Assembly (NCBI GenBank): GCA_025800395.1
Contig: JAOXRU010000284.1
Coordinates: 1 to 54,425 of the forward strand
Reading direction: 5' to 3'
DNA: 54,425 nt
Source: Flavobacteriaceae bacterium
Lineage (GTDB): Bacteria > Bacteroidota > Bacteroidia > Flavobacteriales > Flavobacteriaceae
Program-made: the position numbers and the translations under genes
The notes under the pieces: model-generated
The model's input: only the letters and a program-made list of their open reading frames with translations
What the model was told of the DNA's origin: nothing
Databases searched by the model: none
Part shown: positions 19,248-27,167 of the stretch, piece by piece
Layout: each line of letters starts with the position of its first letter
How positions within the stretch are numbered: position 1 is the first letter of the stretch

Positions 19248-20177
19248 TTATGAGGTAGGGTTGTGGTTTTGGTGACCAATAGTTTGTGAAAAATGATTTT
19301 TTTGAAATTTCTTTCGAAACTGTAAAGGTGTGATTTTCACGTGTTTTTTGAAAAAACGGATAAAATTATTGGTTTCGCTATATCCAAATCGAACAGCAAG
19401 TTCGTTTACATTGGCTTTAGTGTAAATGAGTTGGGTTTTTATTTCTTCTAGTAGTCTTAATTGGATGATTTCTTTGGCGGTACTGCCAAAAGTTTTTTGC
19501 AAAATTCGATTGAGATGTTGTCTGCTTATTTTTAGGGCGTTTGCATAATATTGCACTCCTTTTTCTATGGATGGCCGATCTTCCAATAATGCCTTAAAAG
19601 CATACGCATGGTTGTCGGATGCTTCTTGCCAAGGGAGGGCATACTGTTGTAGATACCATCTTTGCAATCGAAGTAATATAAAATATAGCAAGGATTGAAT
19701 GGTATGGGGGCTATCTGGTTGGTAGTTTTTGATTTCGGATGCGATTTCTCCAAGTATAAGATCCAATAACTGATAGTCTTTTTGTTGAAGAGACAATATT
19801 TTTGGTAAATGCGGATTAAAAAAATAAGGGAGACGATGGGTAAAGAAACTGTCGGAGAAAAACGTGGACAAAAAATTGCTCTGAAACACCAAATAAAAAC
19901 CTTTGATGTTCTTGGTGTTTATTTGACATTTTTTGATTTGTTTGGGTGAAGTAAAAAAGCAACAAGGAGCTTCTATTTTGTAAATTTTTTGATTACTAGA
20001 AATGCTGCCAGAAGCATTTTGAAAAATGAAAATCTCAAAAAAATCGTTGCTGTGGGCTGCTGGTTCGAAGAACAAATCTGGATTATCTTCCATGCGGTAT
20101 ACATCCATAAGTAATTCGCAGCTGTATTTGTTTTTATCGAATATAAATTCTTTCAATTTTTTTGTATGAAAATACAA
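19248..20177 (-). CDS. AraC-family transcriptional regulator
   Basis: About 309 residues with an N-terminal cupin-like sensing region (EPAAHSNDFFEIFIF) and a C-terminal AraC double helix-turn-helix (ALKISRQHLNRILQKTFGST and VNELAVRFGYSETNNFIRFFKKHVKITPLQFRKK). The outer start is TTG at 20177, but a TAATTTTTG promoter-like element on the minus strand sits just at it, so a later TTG at 20156 or ATG at 20108 may be used. It is divergent from the Crp-type gene, with 71 bp between, so it may control either side; this is inference. Confidence 0.88.
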   Translation of the reverse strand: MYFHTKKLKEFIFDKNKYSCELLMDVYRMEDNPDLFFEPAAHSNDFFEIFIFQNASGSISSNQKIYKIEAPCCFFTSPKQIKKCQINTKNIKGFYLVFQSNFLSTFFSDSFFTHRLPYFFNPHLPKILSLQQKDYQLLDLILGEIASEIKNYQPDSPHTIQSLLYFILLRLQRWYLQQYALPWQEASDNHAYAFKALLEDRPSIEKGVQYYANALKISRQHLNRILQKTFGSTAKEIIQLRLLEEIKTQLIYTKANVNELAVRFGYSETNNFIRFFKKHVKITPLQFRKKFQKNHFSQTIGHQNHNPTS

Positions 20178-20197
20178 AAATTATCCTCTAGATCACT

Positions 20198-20244
20198 TTT
20201 CTGTTGCGCAGAAATGTCTTTGTGTGAGAAATTGATTATTTTTA
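20198..20244 (+). promoter_or_regulatory. Promoter of Crp-type gene 1 with inverted repeat
   Basis: TTTCTG and CAGAAA (20198-20214) form an inverted repeat with a 5-bp spacer. The -7-like element TATTTTTA is at 20237-20244, only four bases before the ATG at 20249, so a transcript from it would have almost no leader. TGTCTTTG at 20215-20222 is a possible alternative -7 with a longer leader. The owner of the repeat is unknown; the spacing differs from the other operators in this region. Confidence 0.4.
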
Positions 20245-20248
20245 GGGC

Positions 20249-20881
20249 ATGATACAAGAGCTAACAGAAAACTATGGCGAATTGTTTGAAAACGCTTTGT
20301 TGGAAGACATCAATCAGGTTGCTACCTTAAAGGAAGTCCCCGAAGGCTTTAAATTGATAGAAATTGGGGACTATATTAGAAGTATGCCTTTGTTGCTTTC
20401 TGGAGCAATAAAAATATTGCGCGAAGATAACGATGGAGATGAATTGTTGTTGTATTTTTTGGAACGTGGAGATACTTGTGCCATGACTATGGCTTGCTGC
20501 TTGGGGCAAAACAAAAGCCATATTAGGGCTATAGCAGAAACCGACACCAAATTGGTGATGATTCCAGTACAAAAAATGGACGAATGGATTGGCAAATACC
20601 GCACTTGGAGAAACTTTGTATTCGAATCCTATCACAACCGATTAAATGAAATGCTGGAAACTATAGATAGTATTGCTTTTCTAAAAATGGACGATCGTTT
20701 GCTCAAATACCTAAGAGACAAAGCCAAAATAACCAATGATGATATCATTAGAAATACCCATCAGGAAATTGCTTATGATCTGCATACTTCTAGAGTAGTG
20801 ATTTCTCGCTTGCTAAAGAGTTTGGAAAATAAAGGAAAAATTGCCCTCAACAGAAATAGTATTCGAATAATAGAGTTGTAG
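20249..20881 (+). CDS. Crp/FNR-family regulator 1 (Ser-Arg-Val recognition helix)
   Basis: 210 residues: cyclic-nucleotide-type beta-roll (about 20-130), dimer helix, and a winged helix (about 145-208). The recognition helix reads TSRVVISRLLK, so Val183 replaces the Glu that in E. coli CRP (Glu181) reads the G:C pair of TGTGA; Arg182 and Arg187 match CRP Arg180 and Arg185. The FNR N-terminal Cys cluster is absent, so no Fe-S cluster of that type is expected; the Cys in DTCAMTMACC are conserved-looking but their role is unknown. It stands just before the sulfate permease and persulfide genes. I infer it binds TGTAAC-N4-GTTACA sites. Confidence 0.9.
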   Translation: MIQELTENYGELFENALLEDINQVATLKEVPEGFKLIEIGDYIRSMPLLLSGAIKILREDNDGDELLLYFLERGDTCAMTMACCLGQNKSHIRAIAETDTKLVMIPVQKMDEWIGKYRTWRNFVFESYHNRLNEMLETIDSIAFLKMDDRLLKYLRDKAKITNDDIIRNTHQEIAYDLHTSRVVISRLLKSLENKGKIALNRNSIRIIEL

Positions 20882-20975
20882 ATTTTTGCCGTTTTACAAA
20901 TGTATTTTTAGTGCCAGCTTGGAAGGGCAACGAAAGGGGGAACTAAAATAGATATCAAAACTGAAATCATAATAG

Positions 20976-20983
20976 TATCTTTG
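20976..20983 (+). promoter_or_regulatory. -7 element for sulP, nearly leaderless
   Basis: TATCTTTG is a perfect TAnnTTTG and ends four bases before the ATG at 20988. With a start of transcription about five bases past the element the mRNA would begin at or next to the start codon. No -33 TTTG and no palindrome at the position used by the other operators were seen. Confidence 0.55.
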
Positions 20984-20987
20984 CAGC

Positions 20988-22742
20988 ATGCAACAAGGTT
21001 TTTTTAAGAAAAACATCCCTTTATTTTCTTGGGTTACAGACTACAAAAGACAGTATCTCGCGGGAGATCTAAATGCAGGTCTTACCGCTGGTATTATGTT
21101 TATTCCGCAAGGAATGGCTTATGCTATGATCGCTGGACTACCTCCTGTGATGGGATTGTATGCAGCTTTGGTACCACAGTTGGTATATGCTATTTTGGGT
21201 ACTTCAAGACATTTGTCGGTAGGTCCCGTGGCCATGGATTCTCTTATTGTCGCCTCTGGTCTTGGGGCATTAAAGCTAAGTGGGTATACCGAATATGTAG
21301 AAATGGCAGTGTTTTTGGCACTTATGATCGGATTGATGCAATTGGCTATGGGAATCATCCGATTGGGTTTCTTAGTGAATTATCTTTCTAGGCCCGTGAT
21401 TAGTGCTTTTACTTCGGCTGCCGCAGTCATTATAGGTCTCAGTCAAATAAAACACTTTTTGGGAATTGATATGCCAGGGAGCAATCAGGTACACCATTTG
21501 CTGCTGCAGATTGTAGATACCGCGCCACAAGTCAACTGGCGTACAGTGGTGGTGGGAGCATGTGCAGTGATCTTATTGGTTGGGCTCAAAAAAATTCATC
21601 GGAAAATTCCGGCTGCCTTGGTGGTAGTGGTTTTGGGCGTTTTAGCGATGTTTTTTAGCCAATGGCAACTCCATGGTGTGGCTATAGTAGAAGATATTCC
21701 AAAAGGATTGCCGAGTTTGGTTCTTCCCAATATGGGATGGGATCACATCCAATCTCTATTTGGTATTGCGCTTACTGTGGCGCTAGTCGGATATATGGAG
21801 GTTATCTCTATAGGGAAATCCATAGAAGAACAACACAAGGATTATGAAGTGCGGCCAAACAAAGAACTTATCGCAATAGGTACTTCCAATATATTTGCTT
21901 CTATGTTTCAGGCGTACCCTGTGGCAGGAAGTTTCTCGAGATCGGCAGTTAATAACGAATCTGGAGGAAAAACGCCGTTAGCATTTGTTGTAAGTGCAGC
22001 CTTGGTGGGGGTAACCTTACTTTTTCTAACCCCATTGTTCTACTACCTTCCCAACGCAGTCTTGGGAGCAATCATCATGGTAGCAGTTTTCAAGCTCATT
22101 GATTTTGCCTACCCAATTACTTTATTTAAAACACGGAAAGATGAGTTTTTCTTGCATCTGATTACTTTTTTGGCAACCATATTTGTTGGGATAACCCAAG
22201 GGGTGCTTTTGGGAGTGCTACTGTCTTTGATCCTCATGGTGTATCGTACCAGTAAGCCGCATATTGCGATATTGGGACAGATAAAGGGAACTGCCATTTA
22301 CAAAAATGTAAAGCGTTTTCCGGAGAATGTGATTATTCGTTCCGAATTGCTGATTTTTAGATTTGATGCCCAATTGTTTTTTGGTAATAAAGATTACTTT
22401 AGAAGTGCTTTATTGCAAGAAATTCATGCAAAAGGTTCGAGTTTGCAATATGTTATTATCAATGCAGAATCGATACCGTACATAGATTCTACAGCGGTGA
22501 TGATGCTGAGCAAAACCATTCAACAGCTAAAAGGGCAGGGCTTGCAAGTTATTGTCAGCAATGCTATAGGCCCAGCAAGAGATATTATTTTTAATAGCGA
22601 TTTGGTTCTATTGATAGGTAGTAACAATCTATTTGTCTCTGTGGATGAGGCAGTACAGTGTATCGATAAAAAGACCCAACAAAGTGAGAAACACCGACGT
22701 ATCGCACACCAGATCATCCAAAAAGTAAAAAAGAAGAATTAG
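20988..22742 (+). CDS. SulP-family anion permease with STAS domain
   Basis: 584 residues. The start segment WVTDYKRQYLAGDLNAGLTAGIMFIPQGMAYA is the SulP signature, followed by about 10-12 membrane helices, and a C-terminal STAS domain (about 430-560; YVIINAESIPYIDSTAVMML). SulP proteins carry sulfate, bicarbonate or other anions by symport or exchange. The neighbouring persulfide and rhodanese genes suggest sulfate or another sulfur oxyanion such as sulfite or thiosulfate, but sequence alone cannot choose. No cytoplasmic carbonic anhydrase is nearby, which makes a bicarbonate role less likely. Confidence 0.92.
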   Translation: MQQGFFKKNIPLFSWVTDYKRQYLAGDLNAGLTAGIMFIPQGMAYAMIAGLPPVMGLYAALVPQLVYAILGTSRHLSVGPVAMDSLIVASGLGALKLSGYTEYVEMAVFLALMIGLMQLAMGIIRLGFLVNYLSRPVISAFTSAAAVIIGLSQIKHFLGIDMPGSNQVHHLLLQIVDTAPQVNWRTVVVGACAVILLVGLKKIHRKIPAALVVVVLGVLAMFFSQWQLHGVAIVEDIPKGLPSLVLPNMGWDHIQSLFGIALTVALVGYMEVISIGKSIEEQHKDYEVRPNKELIAIGTSNIFASMFQAYPVAGSFSRSAVNNESGGKTPLAFVVSAALVGVTLLFLTPLFYYLPNAVLGAIIMVAVFKLIDFAYPITLFKTRKDEFFLHLITFLATIFVGITQGVLLGVLLSLILMVYRTSKPHIAILGQIKGTAIYKNVKRFPENVIIRSELLIFRFDAQLFFGNKDYFRSALLQEIHAKGSSLQYVIINAESIPYIDSTAVMMLSKTIQQLKGQGLQVIVSNAIGPARDIIFNSDLVLLIGSNNLFVSVDEAVQCIDKKTQQSEKHRRIAHQIIQKVKKKN

Positions 22743-22747
22743 ACTTT

Positions 22748-22792
22748 TGTAACTTCTGTTACGACAAAATTCAATTCTTAATCTTATTTTTG
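22748..22792 (+). promoter_or_regulatory. Crp-type operator plus -7 element before persulfide dioxygenase gene
   Basis: TGTAAC TTCT GTTACG spans 22748-22763 (centre 22755.5). TATTTTTG, a perfect -7, is at 22785-22792. The centre is 29.5 bp before the -7, which puts it near -41.5 from the expected transcript start. The ATG is 33 bp past the -7. The arrangement is that of a class II activator site and repeats exactly at 24294. Confidence 0.75.
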
Positions 22793-22825
22793 TATCACAA
22801 ATATAAAATTGAAATTATCAGGATT

Positions 22826-24235
22826 ATGAAAATAGAACAAATATATACGGGTTGTTTAGCGCATGGTGCTTATTATATCGAGAGTAAAGGAGAGGTAGCC
22901 ATTATCGATCCGTTGCGAGAGGTAAAACCTTATATCCAGAGAGCGAAACTCGATGATGCCAAAATTAAATATATATTTGAAACCCATTTTCATGCCGATT
23001 TTGTATCGGGTCACCTTACTTTAGCCAAAGAAACTGGGGCAGCTATTGTCTATGGGCCTACAGCTAAGCCAAACTTTGACGCGATAGTGGCTGCCGATAA
23101 TCAGGAATTTGAGATAGGTGAAGTAACGATTAGGGTATTACATACTCCTGGACATACCATGGAGAGTTCTACTTTTTTGTTGATCGACAAAGAAGGGAAT
23201 AATCACGCTATATTTAGCGGAGATACTTTGTTTTTGGGAGATGTAGGAAGGCCAGATTTGGCGCAAAAGGCTGCAAATATGACCCAAGAAGAGTTGGCAG
23301 GTTTGTTGTTTGATAGTTTGCGAAACAAAATTATGCCTTTAGAAAATGGGGTAATTGTGTATCCCGGACATGGCGCTGGATCTGCTTGTGGTAAGAATAT
23401 GATGAAAGAAACGGTAGATACACTAGGCAATCAAAAAGAAATGAACTATGCCTTGCGTAGCGATATGACTCGAGACGAGTTTATAGCCGAAGTTACAGAT
23501 GGTCTCATGCCACCCCCGCAGTATTTTCCTTTCAATGTGATGATGAACAAAGAAGGCTATGACCATATTGATGAGGTGATAGCTAGAGGTACTAATGCTT
23601 TGAGTGTTGATGCCTTTGAAGAGGCAGCTAATGAAACTGGTGCAATAGTATTAGATGTTCGTCATCAAAAAGATTTTGTAGATGGGCATATACCACGTTC
23701 TATATTTATTGGAGTGGACGGACAGTTTGCTCCATGGGTAGGCGCATTAATTGCCGATGTAAAACAACCAATATTGTTGATAGCTCCAAAAGGGAGAGAA
23801 GAAGAGACTGTTACCCGTTTGTCTCGTGTAGGATTTGACCAAACGATTGGCTACTTAGATGGTGGTTTTGAAGCTTGGAAAGCAAGCGCAAAAGAGTATG
23901 ACACCATTACTTCTATAGACGCACAAACGTTTAAAGTAGCTTTAACTACCAAAGAGCAACCAGTTGTAGATGTGCGAAAGGAAGGAGAATATGTAGCCGA
24001 ACATTTAGAAAAGGCAATCCATATTCCACTGGATTATATTAACGAAAATTTGCAAAAATTCCCACAAGACAAAACTTTTTACTTACATTGTGCTGGAGGG
24101 TATCGTTCGGTAATTGCCGCCTCGATTTTAAAAAGTAGAGGAATTCACAATTTTATTGATGTGGCAGGAGGGATGAAGGATATAAAAAATGCAGGAATAC
24201 CAGTAACGGACTATGTGTGTCCGACTAGTTTGTAG
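22826..24235 (+). CDS. CstB-like persulfide dioxygenase-rhodanese fusion
   Basis: 469 residues: a metallo-beta-lactamase domain (1-245) followed by two rhodanese domains (about 265-360 and 370-465), as in CstB and related persulfide dioxygenase fusions that oxidise glutathione or CoA-type persulfides to sulfite/thiosulfate. The metal motif is THFHADF (His54, His56, Asp58); the last His of HxHxDH is Phe59, which suits the single-iron ETHE1-type site. Later ligands appear in TPGHTMESS, SGDTLF and YPGHGAGS. Rhodanese 1 lacks the active Cys (LLIAPKGREEE); rhodanese 2 has it (YLHCAGGYRS, Cys422). The ATG at 22826 is preferred over an upstream frame start that lies within the promoter. Confidence 0.9.
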   Translation: MKIEQIYTGCLAHGAYYIESKGEVAIIDPLREVKPYIQRAKLDDAKIKYIFETHFHADFVSGHLTLAKETGAAIVYGPTAKPNFDAIVAADNQEFEIGEVTIRVLHTPGHTMESSTFLLIDKEGNNHAIFSGDTLFLGDVGRPDLAQKAANMTQEELAGLLFDSLRNKIMPLENGVIVYPGHGAGSACGKNMMKETVDTLGNQKEMNYALRSDMTRDEFIAEVTDGLMPPPQYFPFNVMMNKEGYDHIDEVIARGTNALSVDAFEEAANETGAIVLDVRHQKDFVDGHIPRSIFIGVDGQFAPWVGALIADVKQPILLIAPKGREEETVTRLSRVGFDQTIGYLDGGFEAWKASAKEYDTITSIDAQTFKVALTTKEQPVVDVRKEGEYVAEHLEKAIHIPLDYINENLQKFPQDKTFYLHCAGGYRSVIAASILKSRGIHNFIDVAGGMKDIKNAGIPVTDYVCPTSL

Positions 24236-24293
24236 GTTTTTGTGAATAGTCTATAATACAAGACGTTATCATGAGTTCCATTATTGAGTTTAG

Positions 24294-24338
24294 TGTAACT
24301 TTTGTTACAGCCTAATTCGATTGAAGCTTTTATTTTTG
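24294..24338 (+). promoter_or_regulatory. Perfect Crp-type operator plus -7 element before rhodanese operon
   Basis: TGTAACTTTTGTTACA (24294-24309) is a perfect 16-bp palindrome, centre 24301.5. TATTTTTG is at 24331-24338, so the spacing is again 29.5 bp. It differs from the 22748 site only in the spacer and one outer base. The rhodanese ATG follows 30 bp after the -7. Confidence 0.8.
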
Positions 24339-24368
24339 TAAAAGAACAAACGTTTTAAAAATAGTATC

Positions 24369-24710
24369 ATGTCAATATTTAGTTTTTTGTTTGGATCTGG
24401 TAATGCAACTAATGCCAATGTTGAAGTATTGTCGCCAGAGGACTTTAAACAAAGAATTGCAAAAGGAAAAGTGCAATTAATAGATGTGCGTACCCCAGGT
24501 GAATTTCGTATGGGGCATATCAAGAAAGCCAAGAATATCAATTATTTTTCTACTAGTTTTGCAGAAGATTGCACCAAGCTAGATAATACAAAACCTATAT
24601 ATTTGTATTGTAAAAGTGGAGGGAGAAGCCGTCAGGCTTCCAGAAAGTTAGCCAAGTTAGGTTTTGAAGAAATTTTCGACTTACAAGGTGGATATATGAA
24701 TTGGAGATAA
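24369..24710 (+). CDS. Single-domain rhodanese sulfurtransferase
   Basis: 113 residues, one rhodanese domain with the active loop YLYCKSGGRS (Cys81) and the DVRTPGEF and GHIKKAKNI motifs. It moves sulfane sulfur between thiols. There is no signal peptide, so it is cytoplasmic despite a hydrophobic first 10 residues. First gene of a tight unit with an HMA-domain protein (15 bp), a haem lipoprotein (42 bp) and Crp-type regulator 2 (40 bp). Controlled, by inference, by the palindrome at 24294. Confidence 0.92.
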   Translation: MSIFSFLFGSGNATNANVEVLSPEDFKQRIAKGKVQLIDVRTPGEFRMGHIKKAKNINYFSTSFAEDCTKLDNTKPIYLYCKSGGRSRQASRKLAKLGFEEIFDLQGGYMNWR

Positions 24711-24725
24711 TCAAAAAAAAGAACA

Positions 24726-24989
24726 ATGAGAGCAAATATTGTTGTACAGAATTTAAAGTGTAAGGGTTGTGGAAATACCATTACAGCTAAGCTCACGAAT
24801 ATGGATAATATTTCGGAGGTTGAGGTAGATGTGTTTAATTCTAGCGTGAGTTTTTCTTACATAGAAGATACAGACGTGGAATTGGTAAACCAAAAACTAA
24901 AGGCAATAGGCTACCCTCCTAGTGGACAGGAAAATACAACCTTATCCAAAGCGCGATCTTATATAAGTTGTGCAGTAGGTAAAATGTAA
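24726..24989 (+). CDS. Heavy-metal-associated (HMA) domain protein
   Basis: 87 residues; the first 65 are an HMA fold with a CKGC metal motif (Cys12, Cys15) in LKCKGCGNTI. A tail of about 22 residues adds a third Cys (Cys82, ISCAVGKM). HMA proteins bind Cu(I), Zn or similar ions, and CxxC domains also react with persulfides. Its place between a rhodanese and a c-type haem protein suggests a metal or sulfur carrier for this operon; the ligand is not known. Confidence 0.85.
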   Translation: MRANIVVQNLKCKGCGNTITAKLTNMDNISEVEVDVFNSSVSFSYIEDTDVELVNQKLKAIGYPPSGQENTTLSKARSYISCAVGKM

Positions 24990-25031
24990 TAATACGCAAA
25001 GTTTTGTAGGTGTTAATCAAATAAAAGTAAT

Positions 25032-25937
25032 TTGAAACAAATAATTATATTGTTGGTGTTTATTATGATGCTTGCAGCTTGCAAGAACAAGAACACCAAT
25101 TATTCGAAAAAGGAAGGAGCACAACAAGAATTCGATCTTTTGGCCGCAAAAAAATTATCTACGCAGCAATGTGCTTTGTGTCATAATAATGAAAGTATGC
25201 CAGGGGAAAGAATTGGGCCGACCATTGCTGAAATAAAGAAGGCATATATGATCGACAATAAAGATCAAGCTTCTTTTGTAAAGGCTATTCAAAACTGGGT
25301 CGCAAAGTTGGATCCAAGTATTTCAAAAATGCCTGAAGCCATCCAAAAGTATAATGTGATGCCAATGGGTGCCTACAAAACAAATGATGTGGCGAATATA
25401 GCTAGGTACTGGTACCAGCAAAAGGAAGAAAAAAAATCAGATATACTCCCGACTACTCCAGAAGAAAAAGGAATCGCCATAGCCCTTGGAACCAAAAAGG
25501 TGTTGGGGAAAAATTTGATGGGAACTATTCAAAAAAAGGGAACCAGTGAAGCTTTGGAATTTTGCAACGAAAATGCCATAAAACTTACCGATAGTATGGC
25601 CAATAAATTTCAAGCTACTATCCGACGACTTTCGGACAAAGCCCGAAACCCCGACAATCAAGCGGATGCGGCTGCTCTAGAAGTGATTACCCAATACAAG
25701 AAAGAACTATCTCTAGGGAAAGCTTTGGATGCCGTGGTGCAAGACAAGGGTGAAATACAACAGTTTTACTATCCAATCACTACCAATAGCATGTGCTTGC
25801 AATGCCATGGTGTGCCACAAAAGAATATAAAACCAGCAGTATTGAAAAATATCAAAGCCAGATACCCTCTAGACAAGGCTTTGGGTTATGATGTGAATCA
25901 ATTGAGAGGGGTTTGGAGTATTACATTTTCAAAATAG
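25032..25937 (+). CDS. Two-domain c-type haem lipoprotein (cytochrome c plus DUF3365-like)
   Basis: 301 residues from a TTG start at 25032, chosen because it alone yields a lipoprotein signal (IIILLVF to LAACK). Domain 1 has the haem site CALCH and a likely Met ligand in YNVMPMGAY. Domain 2 has a second haem site CLQCH and the conserved pattern of DUF3365 (Tll0287-like) redox-sensor domains (SEALEFCNENAIKLTDS, IRRLSDKARNPDNQAD, YYPITTNSMCLQCHG). It sits on the outer side of a membrane and could take electrons from sulfur oxidation or sense redox. The TTG start may keep its level low. Function is inference. Confidence 0.85.
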   Translation: MKQIIILLVFIMMLAACKNKNTNYSKKEGAQQEFDLLAAKKLSTQQCALCHNNESMPGERIGPTIAEIKKAYMIDNKDQASFVKAIQNWVAKLDPSISKMPEAIQKYNVMPMGAYKTNDVANIARYWYQQKEEKKSDILPTTPEEKGIAIALGTKKVLGKNLMGTIQKKGTSEALEFCNENAIKLTDSMANKFQATIRRLSDKARNPDNQADAAALEVITQYKKELSLGKALDAVVQDKGEIQQFYYPITTNSMCLQCHGVPQKNIKPAVLKNIKARYPLDKALGYDVNQLRGVWSITFSK

Positions 25938-25977
25938 AAGGAAATAGCGTATTTTAGGGAATAAAACCACTCTGATA

Positions 25978-26616
25978 ATGACTATTGATTCTCAGCTACA
26001 ATCTTTTTTTCCGCAATTGACAGATTCTCCAAAATTGATGGCAGAATTGAAAGAAAAGGTGCAATTGGTCGATTTGGAAAAAAATACAGTGATTCTCAAA
26101 GAAGGACAGTATGTGCAATACATACCATTATTGATAAAAGGCTTGATCAAAGTATATAGAGAAGTGGAGCAAGGAAATGAGCTCCTACTTTATTATATTC
26201 AACCTGGTGAGACATGTATAATGAGTGTACTTACCAATGTCAAAAATGAAGCAAGTACCGTAAAAGCGGTGGTGGAAGAAAACACAAAAGTGCTGTTGGT
26301 GCCTGCAGATGTAGCTCGAGATCTTACTGCCAAATACAGAGAATGGAATAGTTATCTATACCTCTTGTTTTCTTCCAAGTATGAAGCATTGTTGTACACA
26401 ATAGAATTGCTTACATTTTCTAGAAAAGATCGCTTGCTGAGAGAATACCTGTTTAATGAAGCCAAGCTCAAAGGATCAAATACCATTCACAAAACCCATC
26501 AAGAAATAGCCCTAGAGTTAGGGGCTTCTCGGGAGGGTATTTCTCGTTTGTTGAAAAAAATGGAGCAGGATAATCTACTTATACTAGGCCAGGGAATGAT
26601 AAAAATACTGCAATAA
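25978..26616 (+). CDS. Crp/FNR-family regulator 2 (Ser-Arg-Glu recognition helix)
   Basis: 212 residues: beta-roll (about 25-130), dimer helix and winged helix. The recognition helix reads ASREGISRLLKK (Ser184, Arg185, Glu186, Ser189, Arg190). Arg-Glu-x-x-x-Arg matches E. coli CRP; Ser next to the last Arg matches FNR (Ser212-Arg213). No FNR Cys cluster is present. It is the fourth gene of the rhodanese operon and lies directly before genes that carry TGAT-type operators. It is a clear paralogue of the gene at 20249 with a different DNA-reading helix. Effector unknown. Confidence 0.9.
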   Translation: MTIDSQLQSFFPQLTDSPKLMAELKEKVQLVDLEKNTVILKEGQYVQYIPLLIKGLIKVYREVEQGNELLLYYIQPGETCIMSVLTNVKNEASTVKAVVEENTKVLLVPADVARDLTAKYREWNSYLYLLFSSKYEALLYTIELLTFSRKDRLLREYLFNEAKLKGSNTIHKTHQEIALELGASREGISRLLKKMEQDNLLILGQGMIKILQ

Positions 26617-26624
26617 TCCAATCT

Positions 26625-26669
26625 TGTGATGCGTGTCACAGCAGTTCTATTTGTATCGTTGTAATTTTA
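26625..26669 (+). promoter_or_regulatory. Crp-type operator plus -7 element before DUF2892 gene
   Basis: TGTGATGCGTGTCACA (26625-26640) is a palindrome, centre 26632.5, containing both TGTGA-N6-TCACA and TGAT-N4-GTCA. TAATTTTA at 26662-26669 is the -7-like element, exactly 29.5 bp from the centre. The ATG follows 24 bp after. Confidence 0.7.
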
Positions 26670-26693
26670 AATAAACCTTAAAAAATAGATATT

Positions 26694-26891
26694 ATGAGAA
26701 CTAATGTTGGAAACCTCGATCAAATTTTTAGAATCGTAGTAGCAGTCCTTATAGGCGTGGCTTACTATATGGAATATATTTCAGGTACAATTGGTGTGGT
26801 TTTGGTAATTGCTGCCGTAGTATTTTTGTTAACTGGAATATTTAAATTTTGCCCATTGTTTGCTCTATTTGGGGTTAGTTCGAAGAAATAG
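26694..26891 (+). CDS. DUF2892 (YgaP-type) small membrane protein
   Basis: 65 residues with the DUF2892 pattern: MRTNVGNLDQIFRIVVA, two membrane helices, and a TGIFKFCPLFALFGV end with one Cys. In E. coli YgaP the same membrane hairpin is fused to a rhodanese domain, so its presence beside rhodanese genes fits a sulfur role. It has its own Crp-type operator and so is a separate transcription unit from the operon just upstream. Confidence 0.9.
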   Translation: MRTNVGNLDQIFRIVVAVLIGVAYYMEYISGTIGVVLVIAAVVFLLTGIFKFCPLFALFGVSSKK

Positions 26892-26932
26892 CCCAAAAAA
26901 ATAGGGATAAAATCCACTTTTTTTGTAAAAAA

Positions 26933-26975
26933 TGATTTTTATCATACTAGAGGTATTTTGATCTTTATACTTTTA
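26933..26975 (+). promoter_or_regulatory. FNR-like operator plus -7 element before 44-aa peptide gene
   Basis: TGATTTTTATCA (26933-26944) fits the FNR-type box TGAT-N4-ATCA, centre 26938.5. TACTTTTA at 26968-26975 is one base from TAnnTTTG and lies exactly 29.5 bp from the centre, as at the other sites. Confidence 0.65.
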
Positions 26976-27002
26976 CCTCAGAAATTATTAAGCTATAGAA
27001 TT

Positions 27003-27137
27003 ATGATACCACAAGCAATTTCATTAGTTAACTGGGGAAACGGAATTTTAATGATAGGCGTTTTTGCCTTTGTATGTGTTGCTTTAGTAGCAGCCCTGCT
27101 GTTGATGATGAATAGTGGTAAGAAGAAAAGTGAGTGA
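27003..27137 (+). CDS. 44-residue single-helix membrane protein
   Basis: An ATG at 27003 opens a 44-residue frame: MIPQAISLVNWGNGILMIGV at the start, one long hydrophobic helix (about 14-37), then a basic tail NSGKKKSE. It is preceded by an FNR-like operator and -7 element and followed by a strong terminator, so it has all the parts of a real one-gene unit despite its size. Such small single-helix proteins often modulate a larger membrane protein; the partner is unknown, with the neighbouring DUF2892 protein or the haem lipoprotein as candidates. Confidence 0.72.
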   Translation: MIPQAISLVNWGNGILMIGVFAFVCVALVAALLLMMNSGKKKSE

Positions 27138-27167
27138 TTTTTATGATTGTTTTTTTAAAATGAAAGG

